Of a DNA stretch of 64,000 nt, positions 21,665 to 35,200 are shown one piece after another. The first letter of the stretch is position 1; each line of letters begins with the position of its first letter. Location: the NCBI RefSeq assembly GCF_040807025.1, contig NC_090968.1:310001-374000 (forward strand), written 5' to 3'. The notes below the pieces were generated by a model. The model ran no database searches. It was not told where the DNA came from and saw only the letters and a list, made by a program, of their open reading frames with translations. This stretch comes from Struthio camelus (Eukaryota; Chordata; Aves; Struthioniformes; Struthionidae). Made by a program: the position numbers and the translations under genes.

Positions 21665-22818
21665 AGTATTAGGATGGTTTCAGATAGCTAGCCTGGCAGG
21701 AGGCTAGCTCCCCCACTCCCCACCAGCTGGGGCACAGCAAGCTCATGGGCTTGCACTTTAGGTGCAGTAGCTAACTCCTAAGAGAGGAACTGTCTGCACA
21801 GGCAGGACAAGAAGAAAAAAGCTTAATCCCTACGTTGCAGCCGATAGAGGAAAATCGGAGTGCTGGCTGCTTTTTGGAAGAAGGCGTCAGAAACATAATT
21901 AACACGAGAGTTCCTCAGCAGGAGGTGATCACAGTGTTACCCTCACAGGGCATGTCTCCCCACAGCTGCTGCGGCGTTGTTTCCCACACCATCTTCCTGC
22001 AGAAGGAAGACCCTTGACTCGCACCCGAAAAACATGCCACTGAAAAGGAATCCTAGGAGAAAGCAGCAGAAATACGCTTAAGCATCCCAGCTGCCAAGTC
22101 TTTCAGGTGACAAAGTTCATCTGAGGAACACCCCATACCTGCCACTTTGGGGGCAGCATGGTTTTGCCCACCCCCCTCCTGAATGGGGGCAAGACAGGAC
22201 AACCCAGCAAAACCACATCGCCTTCACTAACAACAGCTTGCAAGCCCCTGAGGAAAAGCTGCCCCTCAAAACAACTCCTGTTTTAACAGGTCACAGGGTT
22301 AAACACCTTCCTCCCCTAAAGACATTACAAAGCCATTGGCTGCCGTCCCTTGCCCAAGAGGAACTGCACAGCTTCTGCTGGCAAGCAGGTATCAGAAATC
22401 CAGGCAGACAACACAGCTCTGCCCTGTGAGCTTCCAGCCCTGATCCCACCCACCAAACATGGGGGAGCTACAAACCCCCCCGGGCCCTGCCCCGGACACT
22501 TCACAGCTACAGAACTGCCCCACTTCTCTCATTTCGGCAAGGCATCTGTTACTGTTCAGGAGTTCCTCTCACCCGTGTGAAATGACACGGGTTTGTCTCT
22601 GGAGACACAATCTGCCTACTTGCCCAGAAAAAACCCACAGCCGCTTCCATTCAGTCACTGTGGAATTTCCAAATGAATGCAAAACAGAGGGAGAACTTTC
22701 CTCTCTCTCGGTTTCCCAGCCCACTTGCCCTCTCAGCTGGTACATCAAGAACAGGACGAGATGCCTGTGGGCTTTCTCTAAGAGCTTAGGCTCAGTAGTA
22801 CAGATTAAGGCCTCATGA

Positions 22819-22949
22819 GGAGGAGGTCCAGTTCCCTTTTCCAGGCGGAACAACCCACTCCGGAACAGAGATGTCTTTGTAACGCCTCCTTTGTAGCGCC
22901 GCCTTCTGATGTCTTTGCGCCTTCCCTTCTTCCGGCAGAGAGTGGCTGC
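22819..22949. promoter_or_regulatory. ETS-motif promoter-like patch (unit 2)
   Basis: Copy of 2455-2585. The first core is mutated (TTCCAGG instead of TTCCGGG); the other two remain. Confidence 0.3.
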
Positions 22950-25900
22950 TTAAAACAAAACCAAAGCAAAAAAGCACCCCACTCATTCATCTCCCTGTTT
23001 TGGGCCAAAAGAGCTGCAGAAGGATCAAAGGACACCGAATGGCTGCGCAATAAAGCATCAGAGGATATTCACTGCAGGGGAAGTAAAGCATCTAGGGGGC
23101 CAAAACACCCAAACCTTAACTTTACATGCACAAATGACAGGCTGTGACCTAGTGGTTATTGGCCAGGGAGACCCAGCCAGTCAAGCAGAGCGCTCCATGA
23201 AAGCACGTGCTCCTTGCTTTGCCGAGGTCAAAAGGAGGAAAGCAAATGCAAGAAGAAAAGGGACAGAGAATCAGGCAAGGAACCGCATTAGGCCCTTCCA
23301 CAGATTCACGGTGTGCCTGAGTGGGTGCCCCTCTGCAAGCACAAATACAGGAAAGGCCCTTGGGCTACTGCCTCTGGCAGGGGAAGCTCCCAGGCCACAG
23401 CCTGCTGGAAGAATGCTCGGAGGAAAAAAAAAGAAAACATCAGTATATAGTGCCCTCTTCTGATCCTCCTTCCTAGACAGCTGCTGTTCAACACTGCCCA
23501 AGAGAGTGCCAGTGTGAACCAACAGCTCGTTTGACCCAGTGGACCCCGCTGCTCCTGCTCTGGAAAGCTGTTGGTGTAATCGTCTTCCCCACCTCGGCAT
23601 CAATGGCAAAGACATCTAAGGAAGCCAGGTTAGCTAGAGATTTGTGTTACGCCAGCTAACACATGCAGAAATGCTTGCTAACGCTGCAGAGCTGCAATAA
23701 TTTGGAAGCTCTAACAGTGGGAGGTGCCAGGAGGAGAGTTACAAAGCTCTTGGAAGAACGCAATGCCCTCCGTGGACAGCACGCTTCCGCTTCAGCTGTC
23801 AGGCTGCTACTAGGAAGCCCCTCCCCGACAGTCTGCCCTCAGGTCAAAAGCCTAGCTTTACTGATTGCTCTCTAAAGGCAGTTCCTTTGTGCCAGGGGCC
23901 ACCACGTACTTCACAGCAAAGCTTTGGCTCTGAATATACTGGGGAGTTGGCACAACCCAGGCATCCAAGACCCTGCAAGGAGGGCTCATGCTACGGCCTG
24001 ACATAGGCTGGGAGCAGCACCATGAGGCTAAAGGGAGAGCAACCCATACGCCCCATCCTCAAGGACAAAAAGGATGAGGTCTGCTATCCTTGCAGGTTTT
24101 TAAGGAACTGCTTGTTAACACCACATAAGACCCAAGTGCTTTGGAATTAAGTAAATCCTTGCTCAGGAACCAAAACAACCAATAGGCATGGCAGGGATTG
24201 AACTGCCAAGCCGGAAGGTCCAAATACATCGGCTCACTCAAGCAGCCTTGGAAGCGGATGCAGCAGCAGCCGCACTGCTGAGGCTCTTGTGCATCCCGGT
24301 GCAATTCAGGGCATGCCCGCATCGTGACGGAGGAAGGATGAGCACTCTCACTGTCGGTTAGGTAACTGCCTTGCTCATAAGCATGTGAATTAATGAATCA
24401 TCGAGTTAACAAATCAGTGAACTAGCTAATTAAGTAACTACAGAATTAATGACTTAGGCTAGTCTGCACAGAAAGGATTCACTCTTTCTTTGCTTTTGGG
24501 GTTTTTTTTCTTTTTTACCTAATAAGCTCATAAGACTAAAGTTGGTTTCACAAAGTACGCTGTCCTGTAAATTTGAGAGATCACAACGTGACACACAGAT
24601 CCGCCTTTTCCTGGGAGAGACCTACAACCAACACTCAGGGTAGCCCATGCTCATTGTGCTTTAAAGGCACCCAAGCCAGTATGGTGATAAGAGACTCTGT
24701 ACCTGACCAGATCATTTCGCAGTGGGCCCCAAGCATCACCACATTGATGTCTGCACTGACAGATGGGAAAGTGTTCGGAGAAAAACCACGAGTCAGCTTT
24801 CAAGCACCATTAGATGTATGGGGCTCTCAGGTTATGAGGGACAACGCAGACAGATTCCTCATACGCACTGGCTGAGTAGGAAGCGTCAACTCGGACAAAG
24901 AGGCCTTCTGACTATCATGTGAAAGTTGACGAGGACTGGAGCACGGCATCTGCTGGGGCTTTAACTGCAAGACTCCACACTGGACCAAGTTAGTCATTTT
25001 GCAAGAAGGGATGCTGCTCCTGCCTCACAAGCAGAGCTTGTCATTTTGTACCACCCAACAGCCTTTCCTCAGATTCCAGGATCTACCCCAAAATAATTAC
25101 AAAACTCATAGCTTTGCATAACAATGGCACAGACATGTGAAAAAAGTACTTGTCAACTACCACGTAAATAACAAACAGTGAAAAGAGGAAAAAAACCCAG
25201 CTCATGGGGACAATAGCAAATGTGTGCACATGACATTCTGACAAACTGCTGGCTAGAGAAGAAAATTGTTTGCCAGCAATCCAATTACACCTGACCTCCC
25301 TGCAGGGGACAATTCAGGACACCTGCAACAGTTCCATGCCTTCAGCTTTCTAGAGAAGCTCCAGAGAAGACACGAACCTGATCTAAACAAGGGAACTTGG
25401 CTTGTCCCGAAAAGGTGCAATTTGCTTACTTGCTTTGGAAACTCTGCCATCATAAACAAACAAACAAAATACCATGCACACCCCCCCCAAACAGTTACAA
25501 AGGGATTATTTAAGAGTCTTGCCTAAAGTCTGCATTAATTTAAGACCAGGGCACCCAAAGGTGCACACAGAATTTGTCACTCACCATTACTGCAAACAGC
25601 CAGAGACACTACAAAGGTCAGCCCGAGGAGAAGAGGGTTAAGTAACAATACCCACTCTTGACCAGAGAGACTGTTGTTCTGTCCTTCTTTACCAAACACT
25701 TGGTGCGTTAGAAGCTGTTTGATCACACAGGGCAAGACCCATTTTCTCCTCGTGATTCAGAAGGGAACAGGGGAGTCTTGGCTTTCCTAAAGCAGCCATA
25801 GCCAGGAAACACTGATGCACAGAAGGCAGAAGCAAGGAAACGTGAACCCCTGCTTAGCTAGCTCCGTCTCCAGCAGCAATGCACACCTCGAGCAGAGGGT

Positions 25901-26103
25901 TTTGCTCTGTCTTTACCATTTGGGTTTAAGCAAGGGCCTGGGCGAAAGGAATTAAGGACATTTGTGTCGAGGAACATTGGAAACAAAGGGAAGAAAACGG
26001 GCCCTAACCTGTAAAGGGTTTGAAAAAGTTCTTGATGCAAAGGAGAGCAACGGGCTTGAGCTGGCTTCAACCCACGTATTCCTTCCTGGCGACTGGGGAG
26101 GCC

Positions 26104-26290
26104 CAGCGTTGTGACAGTGAGCCCATGATAGTAATGGGTAAAGGGGATCACATTGGTGTTGTGATGGAACTGTATAATGCAACTGCTAGAGTTTGTGAAG
26201 TGTACACTTGCATTGTGGTTTCAGACTGTTGCTGTATCGCTCTGCTAAATCAGACATCCCATGTAGCATCAAATACCTCGAAAGGAAACT
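26104..26290 (+). repeat. Unidentified dispersed repeat, copy 1 (unit 2)
   Basis: Unit 2 equivalent of 5744-5930; no differences noticed. Confidence 0.65.
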
Positions 26291-26399
26291 GTTATGGGGA
26301 TGGGAGCTCTCACAGCTCCAGGCCTTTCTGCCCCTGTCGCGCTACAACACTGGCTGAAAGCACCACTCCGTTTCCCCCGGAGGGTGGCAAACAGCTCCC

Positions 26400-26735
26400 G
26401 CGCCCAGCTCAGGTTTCGGGGGCCAGTTCCCTTCCAGCGACTCCCACAGGGGAGCCCAGCAGAGCGGGGCCCAGCGGCAGCAGCCTTTCCTGGCGGAGGC
26501 TCCGCTGGAGGACAACTCCCACTGCCCCGGGGCTGGCCTCACGCTGCTGGGGCGAGGGCAGGAGCCGGAGCCGCCCGCGAGGCCGCGTGTGGAGAGAGCA
26601 GAGAGCTCGGAGCTGTGACGTGCGGGTCTGCGGGGGACCGGCCTCGGGCGGCGGTGGGGAGGGCAGTGGCACCTGGCGCTGCAGGGCCCCGGGCCTGGGC
26701 TGCTGAAGAGAAGGAAGGGGAGGCCCAGGTAATGA
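26400..26735 (+). promoter_or_regulatory. CpG-rich island with CRE-like site and donor (unit 2)
   Basis: Copy of 6040-6375; donor after 26728. Two C/T differences from unit 1 are visible at CpG sites. Confidence 0.4.
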
Positions 26736-27301
26736 GAAGCTCCTGTGTGTCTTCGGCCTTGCGGCTGAGGAAGTAAAAGGGGGTGATTGTGGTGGTGCTG
26801 ATGAGGGGCCTGGAGGACATCCCCTGTCTGGAGATGGTCAGCAAGAGCATGCTGGTGCTGGCCAAAGTGGTGCATGAGCTGAAGGGCAAGGACCTGGGCT
26901 CCGCTTTCAGGGACACTGCCAAGTGCAAAGACCATGGCGGGGCACGGTGGCCCTCACGAGTCCACAACGTCTGCTCGATTCACACGCCGTCTCCAGGCTC
27001 GGACGCCTTTGCCTGCTCAACACCCTGGGACAAGACAACCCCAGGCCTTGGAAAGTACACCGAGTACACCAAAGGAAGGAAACCCTGAACCCCCCCCCCC
27101 CCCAACAACCACCTCAAATCACCCCCTGCCCACAAAGGCCACCATGTGAAAAGACTCTGGGGCTCCAAGGGCCTCTCTCTGCGTGCGCACAAAGCACACT
27201 CGACCACACCAAAGTGGTCTCCGAGGACGTCTTATTCAGCGGGCACCCAGCAGGCTCCACGAGGCCGAGACCTACGGAGACGCGGGGCTGGGCGACGGCT
27301 G

Positions 27302-29744
27302 TCAGGAAGGCAGCAGCCCCTCACTCCACAGGCTCAGGGTCTCTCCCAGCACGTACACCAGGTGAGCATAGCTCTGCTCGGGTAGCAGCCACAGCAGCAG
27401 CCGGTAGAGGAACTCCTGGTCATACTGGGAAGCGTAGAGCACCACGGCGCCCAGCACGAAGCCGACGACCAGCTCCAGGCAGATGAAGAGCATGCAGAGT
27501 CTCCTGGGGCACAGCGCAGGCATGGGAGAGGGCGCAGGGCAGGTGCATCCCAACCCTCTCCTGCCCTGCACCCACCGCTGGGCCACGCGGGCCCCTTCAG
27601 CCAGCCCCACCGTCTGCACCCCCACCCCCCAACACGCACTGCTCGTCGCTCCCTGGTGGAGGGTTGCAGAAGAGCCGCCAGGAGCCCAGAAAGAAGAAAG
27701 CTTGGCGCAAGGAATGCGCTGCCGGGGCGTGATTCCCAGCTGCAAAGCCCACAGCCAGTGAGCAGGACCCGCCAGGCCGCAGCCCGCTCGCTGCACAGCA
27801 GCCCACACGTGAGCCGCAGGGCATCAGGGACCCCAGGGGCAACTCACTGCAGCCACGTAGCCATGCCGCATCTCTTTGCCAGCTCCTGCCTCTCCTGCAG
27901 GCCAACACAGAGCGGGGACACTTGTGGGACCCACACGGGGCTGCATGGCGCCCCTCTCCCCAGCAAGACCCTGCCAGCTCCTGCAGGCTTTGGCGCTGCC
28001 TCTCCCCCTTACCAGCTTCGCTTCCAGCAGCTCCGGCAGCACAGACCCCTCCACCTCGGGCTCCTGCTCCATCTGCTGCTTGCTGCAGGCAACAGAGCTT
28101 GCTTGGGCGAGCGCTGACCTCCATGGCCGCTGGGGCTGCCCGTCGCAACATACTGCTGCCCCACAGCAGCCATCGGGGTCTCCTGTCCCGCCACATGCTG
28201 CACAGAGCCCCTGCATCCCCTCCCCGAGGCCGGCACTGGCGTCCTCTGGCCCTCCAGCTGCAGCACAGAGCTGCTGCATGCGCCTGTGGGGAGAGGTGTC
28301 CCCGGTGCCCACTCACTAGGCATTTTCCAGCTCCAGCTCCTCCACTTCCTCTCGAAGTGGCCTCAGTTCAGCCCGCAGCACCTGGCAGACAGAAGGGGCC
28401 CGGTCCACGTGCCTGCTGCAGCCTCCTCCAAAGCCCCCGGCCAGTGGGCGCCCACCACCCTCTGCCCTCGCCCCTTTGGCACTACCTTTGCCCGCTTCTC
28501 CTGCTCACGCAGCTGCTGCTTCAGCTGGGCCGAGCGCTGCTGCTCCTGCAACTCACAGGGCACACAATGCAATGCCACCAGTGGAGCTGGCAGCTGGGCA
28601 GCCCCCTCCGCCTCCAGCCCCAGGGCTCGGCCCCCTCGCAACTGCCCCGCCCCAGGGCCCCGGGAGGGCTGGCCACAGACAAGGCCAGCCAAAGGGGAGT
28701 CACGGCCCCTGGGGCTAGTGCCCTCCCCAGGCCCACTGCTGGCCAAGGCTGAGGGGTGCACCGATGCCAGCACTGGCACCCCACCAGCACTGGCACCCCA
28801 CTGCTGCCAGCGCAGCTCTCCCTCTCCCCTGTACCTCGTCGAGCTCCTGCAGCCTCATGCGCCTCTCCTCCTTGGCTGCCTGCAAGCGCTCCTGCGGCAG
28901 AGGAGAGGAAGAGGAGCACTCAGCAGGGCACGGGCTCTCTCCTGTGAGATCTGCTCCTGGCAGCGGGTCCCAGGCCCTCCGCCCTCCCGGCTGCCCTCGG
29001 CCCCCAGCTCCCACTCTGCCACTGTCCCTCGCACGCGCCTCCCCTCTGTACCCAGCTCTGCAGGCACCAGCGGGCAGCCAGAGGCCCCTGGCTCCGCTCA
29101 CCTCCAGCTGGGGCAGCAGCTCCTCCATCACCTGCAGCTCCTGCTGGCTGCTGCAGCACCGCTGCCTGAGGGCACAGTTCTCCCGCGCCAGCTCCTGGGC
29201 AGCAGCCTGCAGCTCCTGCTTCTCCTCCTGCTGCATGGGGAAGGGGGCAGAGCAGGGCTTCAGAGCCAAGCAGAGGGGGCACAGAGCAGGCCTTCAGCGG
29301 GGGCACCACCAGCCCCGCGCACCAAGGCCACTCCACGCCTACCAGGCACCGCAGCAGCTCCTTGCAATGGCCCCTCTCCTCCTTGCTTTCATTCAGCTGC
29401 TCCAGCAGCCTGCTGTGCTCGGCCAGCAGCCCTTCCAGCTCCTCCGCCCCTCTCCTGCGCCTCTGCTGCCTGCAGCAACGGGGTGCCATCACACCACACG
29501 CACCGGCACAGGCCCTCCCACCTGCCTGCCCTTCCTCCGCCAACCTCCGCACACCTCCCCAGCCTCCTGCATTCCCGCGCCCAGCCACGTCGCGATCACC
29601 CCACCTGGCCACCTGCTTGGTCAGGCGGGCGTTTGTGCCCTGCAGCGCCTCATAGTCCTTCTCCAGCGCCTCCAGGAGATTCAGCAGCTCCTGCTTCTGC
29701 GCCTGTACCCGCTGCAGGGCCAGCTTCACATCCGCCACCTCCAT
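27302..29744 (-). CDS. TMCO5-like: TMCO5-like coiled-coil membrane protein (unit 2)
   Basis: Second copy, intact. Exons: 29744-29605, 29469-29343, 29230-29102, 28891-28835, 28545-28486, 28381-28317, 28082-28013, 27894-27848 and 27503-27302, giving 298 residues. Compared with unit 1, two residues differ in the last exon. The residue before LFICLEL is Met instead of Thr (ATG versus ACG, a CpG-type change), and the residue before FLYRLL is Glu instead of Lys. Both flank the membrane segment. Intron 8 also carries several substitutions. Confidence 0.7.
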
Positions 29745-30648
29745 GGCTTGGGCTGTGCGCTGGGAGGCAGCACGGTGTGAGGGGGCTACAGCCCGTGTGC
29801 TCGGGCACACAGGGACGCTCACGTGGTCACTACCCTTCCCGGCATATACACACATAAACACTCGCGCACACTTACAGACCCATATTGCGTGTGCTCCAAA
29901 CGATGTCCTCGTGCACAGCTGGAAGCAGCCACCCTGCTCCCCCACAGTCCACGTGTGCCAGGCACACATGTACAGCCCTGGCCCACGGGCAGGCACACTC
30001 GGGCTGTGGCGCTGGCAGTTCCCCGAGTCCCACCGCCCCCACCGCCCGGCCCGACCCGGTCCAGCCCGTGCTGGACGTCCCCCACGCAGCTCACCTCCAC
30101 TCTGCAAGCACGCCCCGTGGGAGCCCAGCCGCCTCTGCCAGGCAGGGCACGAGGAGGCACAGGCAGCGGTGCCTCTGGCGAGCGGTACCAAGGTCTGCTG
30201 CCAGCCCCAGAGCACGAGCCCAGCACCAGCCCCAAAAGCCTTGCTCGACCCCCCGCGCCTCACACCCGAGCTTGGCACGAGTCTGACCACCAGGCAGCTG
30301 GGCGAGACTCTGCAGCCGCCCGAGGCAATGCAGCAGCGCTGCGCTGTCACAAGAGGTTGGGGCCATCACAAAGGGCCGTCACAAAGGGCCCCCGAGAGCG
30401 CTGGCCAGGGGTGGCCAGTGCCCCCCGGCAGGCACCCGCCTCTTGTGCTCCCCCAGCCTCCTCCCCGGGCACGGAGGCCTAAAGCCCAGGGCTGGAGATG
30501 GGAGGAGAAAGCCCTGGGGAAGCCCTTCATCCCCACAGCCTCTGCTGCAAGATGCCAGCTGGCCTGGCCCAAAAGGGCTCTGCGCTAGAGCCCAACCACT
30601 GGGGACCCTGTGGCAGCAGGGGCAGACAGGCAGACGCCTTTCCCAATG

Positions 30649-30696
30649 CATGGCAGACTCATTTCCCGCCATGGGCATGGCAGACTCATTTCCCGC
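30649..30696. repeat. Unit 2-specific 21-bp local duplication
   Basis: A 21-bp word starting CATGGCAGACTC occurs at 30649-30669 and again at 30676-30696. In units 1 and 3 the second position holds an unrelated 13 bp (GATGGTGGCCTTG), so unit 2 gained 7 bp net. CCATGGG sits at the junction, which fits slippage with local template copying. Confidence 0.85.
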
Positions 30697-31782
30697 TTGG
30701 CCCACAGCTCCCAAGCCGTTCCTCTGAAACAGAGGCCAGCCTCCAGTCCCCTTTGCACGGAGAGCAAGCCAGCTTTCTGTGCAACAGTTGTGGCCAGTCA
30801 CTCCCTGTGTCCTCTGAGCCGGCCTGCCTTGTTGGGGTCTAGCGGTCAGTGGCACAGGGCGCCGGCAGGAGCCAGCAGGGCAGCAGGGACAGGCGTCGCA
30901 CCTGGAGCCCACACGTTGCCCAGAGCACAGCCCGGTAGGGGCATGCTTAGACTCATGTCATGGCTCTTCACTAATGGGCGGGTATCAGATCTACTGGCAG
31001 AATGATGAACACTAACAGAAGCGCAGATCTACTAGCAGAATTGCTAACAAGGCCATCTCAAGTACAAGGAGATCCCATAGGGGCCCCTGCACTGTGTGCT
31101 TCCCAGGGAGATAGCTTGGAGTGGGCCATAGCTGATGCATCGCATGGCGGGTATGCTGCCTCTCTCTCACATCTTGCATGCAGATCAGAGACACTGCAGG
31201 TTCAGTTCTCGGACGTGCTCCCCAACCAACAGCATACCGAGAAAGAGCACGCCAACACCCACTCCCCCTATCAGCTAGCTGAGAGAGAGGAGCTTCCCGC
31301 TGATGCCAGCTACCCACAGCTATTGTCTCGCGGGAAGCTCAGGGGCTGTGCTCCAGCGGGCAGACCCCTCACGCGCTATAATCACCCTTTTCGCAGTGTT
31401 GTCCTGGAGCGATCAGTCCAGCCTTGTTGATCCGCTGCGCTTTGGGCCTGGGAATCTGCGGGGGACAGATCACTAAGCCTCAGGGAGACAAGCTGTGCCT
31501 GTGCTGTTTGGCAGCCACCCTTAGTTTTCATGCTTAACGCCCGAGCTCTCCTTCCTCCTAGCCGTAAGCTTATTGAAGCCAGCCTGGACACCAGTTTGTC
31601 CACAGCACAGGCTCAGGTGACAGGTATTTTTTTGCAGTAAGCGGTCATTCCTGCGAGAGCCTACTGTGACTGACCAACAACGCCTACAATGGGAGAAGGC
31701 TCAGAGGGCAAGGTGCCCCATGAATCGCAAGGACAGTGTAGGATGCAGCTCACTAACCGCAGCTGTTGCACACAGACCTGAC

Positions 31783-31983
31783 CAGCGTTGTGACGCTGAG
31801 CGTGTCTGAGACTGGAAATGGCAACCACATTGGTATTGTGATTGGTATTGTGCTTGAACTGTCTAGCTAGATGTTGTTCACACTTGTACTGTGATACACT
31901 TGAATTGTGCTCTCAGGGCATTGCTGAATCATTGTGCTAAATCAACACCCCCTGTAACATCAGATTCCCTCAAAAGAAACTTT
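31783..31983 (+). repeat. Unidentified dispersed repeat, copy 2 (unit 2)
   Basis: Unit 2 equivalent of 11417-11617. Confidence 0.65.
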
Positions 31984-31995
31984 TGAGGCCTGTGA

Positions 31996-32190
31996 GGGTG
32001 ACGGAGCACTGGCAGAGGTTGCCCGGAGAGCTTGTGGAGTCTCCTTCGCTGGAGATTTTCAAAACCGGCCTGGACGCGGTCCTGGGCAACATGCTCTAGA
32101 GGACCCGGCTTGAGCAGGGGGGTTGGACTAGATGATCTCCAGAGGTCCCTTCCAGGCTTGGCCATTGCGTGCTTCTGTGTGATTCTGTGA
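31996..32190 (+). mobile_element. CR1 LINE 3' fragment a (unit 2)
   Basis: Same fragment as at 11630-11824, ending GATTCTGTGA at 32190. It moved with the unit, so the insertion predates amplification. Confidence 0.9.
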
Positions 32191-35061
32191 ACCTGACAGC
32201 CACTGCAGGCAAGGCTGACACTGATTATCACACGGCCAGCTGATGCTCTGGCAGGGTTTGGGTCTCATAGTTGCTCTATCAGAGCAAGCAGGCGCTTGCA
32301 CGCGTCTTGGCCCACCGCTGTCCCTTCAGAAGTTCAAAGGTGTTGGTGTGTGCAGGGCGGATTCCCCTCCTCCCTCCCTCCCTCCCTCCACCTCCACTGA
32401 TTACAGTGGGAGCTTAGACAAGGAGCTGGCATGCAGACAGCCATTTTGTGCTCACCAAAACTGGGGACAGGGGAATCCCCCCTCCTGAGAGTGTGTGGAG
32501 TGCACGGGATGGAACGGAATCCCGCTTCATGCCAGGGCCTTCTCAATGTATTGTTTACCTCCTCTAAATCAGTCCCTGAAGCATGAGGAAAGTAACTCCC
32601 TTCTTGGCCCTGTCTAGGAGTCCTGTCTTCTCATGAGATGGGAATAGGGCCTTCTAGCGGGACATTTCCGGCTGTAAGGGTGAGGCGGGGGCAAGGCCTG
32701 GACTCCTGGCAGGGACAGATACACTGTTTCTATCACTGTGTCAGAGCGGGCTTCTCTGTAATAAATGGGGATTTCCTCAGTGCAGTGCTTGAAGGTTGGG
32801 CTCTTCTTCCAAAGGTGGAGTCAACAATGCGCTCAAGGGCTTTCAGCCTGAAGGGGCCTGTTGCTTTTTGGGGGTTCTCCATGGGCTCGAGGCGATGAGC
32901 CCATGGGATGATGTGTTAGGGAAGGAGGGCTGGATTCAGCTCTCGCTTGTGGGTAGCCAGTGCTCCTGGAGGTGGTGAATGGTCAAGTGGTATCTCCCAA
33001 ACGACAGGGCTGGAGACTGATTCCCATCCTTCTCCAAGGGAGTATGGAGCCACCAGGAGAGCACAGGGCATCTCCAAGGGCACCACGTGCCTCGGGGTGG
33101 GCAGTGAATGGAGCTTCACAAAATCAGGTGGAGTCATCCAAAGGTAAAGGCCTAAACCAATGAATGTGCAGGCCAGTGAGAGCCCTACAGTCCCACGAGA
33201 GGCAGTGGGGACCCCGGAGGCCCAGGGAAAGGAGCCTGGAGAGCGGTTCACGTCACCTTCAATGAAAAGCCATGGGCTTGATCTAGGGCCACACCTGAAC
33301 ACAGCCTGAGCTGTTTGAAGTGCCCTGCGATTGCTCAGAGCATCGTCCATGGCCACCTACCCTTTGGTAGGGGGTTGTCTGTCCCGCGGGGTCTGCTTCC
33401 CACCCTGACCACCACGGCCAGGGCGGAGTCACCCTGTGGCCCCAGGGCACCACGGTCCGCTCCCACTGCAGAGCAGCACCCCCAGCTCGGGTCGCTACAC
33501 AGGGGAAGGCTCCAGGAATGGCCGGGCAGGCCAGCGCCGATGCACTCACCTGGGGAAAGGCTCTTTGGGCAGCAGGAACGTCCCTGGAGAGCAGCAAAGC
33601 AACAACCGTGTGCTTGCAAGGAGGAATAAGCGAGCGAGAAGTCTGTTTCTCTGTGTGTCAGCTAAGGGCAGGCTGGTGTGTCCTGGGGGCAGCAGGAGCT
33701 GCCTGAGGAGCCGCAGGGCAGGGACTCTGGCGCTGTCCTGGAGGGAGGCGCTGGCACGAGGGAGCTGCAGGCCGTCTGGGGGCAGGGAATCTCCTTGACA
33801 CAAGAACAAGGGGCACAGAGTGTCACTGTCCTCTGCTTCCTTGTGTCCCTGGGGCCAGGGACAGTTTGGAAGCTGACGAGGCAGCTGACACCCTGCCCCT
33901 ACCCACCCCTTCCCCCGTGCTGCTGTGCTTTCAAGGGGGCTTGGGCTGTGGTGTGAGTGCTACTGTGCCGCAGAAACACGGGCCTCGACCCCTCGCTGCA
34001 GCCCCCACTGCCCTCCTGCCCCTGCCCTGCCGCCCTGCCGTCCTCCCCACGCTGCCCTGCCTCCTGACTCCTCTCCCCACACCGCAGGGCCCGGCAGTGC
34101 AGCAGGCGCAGGCACAGCCCCGCAGCTGCTGCCTGGTCCCCGGCCCTCCCCGCCTCCCTCCACACCAGGGCTCCAGCCCCAGCCAGGCAGCAGGTCCGGC
34201 CTCTCCCCCCAGCTCCTGGCCTGGCTCCTCCCGCACTCCCACCCCCTGGCAGGGAGCTGGAGCTGCCCTGGTCCCGGGCAACTGGCCAGCACCAGGGCTG
34301 GCATAGGGCCCGGGTGGACAGGCAGTGCGGGGGGGCAGTGGGGCAGGGCGAGCAGCCTCCCTCAGGGCCCCACGGCTGGGCCAGGAGGGATGAGGCCATG
34401 CGGCCAGCTGGGCTCCAGCTGCTGCTTTGATGTCAGCTCCATGGAGGGACCGTTGGGGTTTGCTCCCTTTGCAGGGGAATGGCTGGAGGCGGAGACCTTG
34501 CCGGGGCCTGGCCCAGACCGGGGCAGTGCGCTACTGATCAAATTGAAGGACGCAGCCCCCTTTTCCTCCACCAAAATGATCCACAGACTATTAGGGCACG
34601 TGCGTTTAATCCACAGTACTCCTTATGGGACCGAAGGCAAAAGAAATGTGCTGTCCGTTCTTCTAGGTGAAAAAACGACGTTGGTTTGTGTCGCCATCTT
34701 TGCCCTTCTAGCTTCCAGGACTGTTAAAACAGCAGTGAATTTTGTGGTGGGAACAAAATTGAGAAAGGGTTTGTTGAAACGGCTTAAGAGAAAACCTGAA
34801 ACAATTTCTGATTTTGTTACCTATAGGCCACAAAGATTATGTTACTCTTTTGCTATTCCCGAGGGGAAGGCATTTACAGCCACAGCTGAAAAGTGAGCTT
34901 AGGTTGTCCCAGTTGGGTCAGTCATTTTTCTCAACTGCTATTGTTTCTCTCTCTCTACTGCTGGGAGGCAACTCTCTGGACCGACTGAACTCAGTTATGC
35001 CTCTAGGATCTTTGGCTTGGGCCGGCATGAGGTGCTGCCATGCTGTGGTGGCAGAAAGAAA

Positions 35062-35200
35062 TGCTAGAGAGGCTGTGGAGTCTCCCTCACTGGAGGTATT
35101 CAAAACCCAACAGGGCCCGGCCCTGAGCAACCTGCTCTAGCTGACCCTGACCATCTCCAGAGGTCCCTTCCACCCTCCGCCATTCCGTGGTTCCGTGACC
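35062..35200 (+). mobile_element. CR1 LINE 3' fragment b (unit 2)
   Basis: Copy of the fragment at 14695-14833. Just upstream, at 35020, unit 2 has GGGCC where units 1 and 3 have GAGCC. That change removes an in-frame stop and lengthens a spurious ORF. Confidence 0.85.

Noticed and set aside
33925-34896. 323-codon ORF in units 2 and 3 as a gene
   Set aside because: In unit 1 a single-base difference breaks it into two frames. The first half is GC-driven Pro/Ala/Gly sequence; only the part after the acceptor at 34474 is kept, as an unrecognised exon-like ORF.
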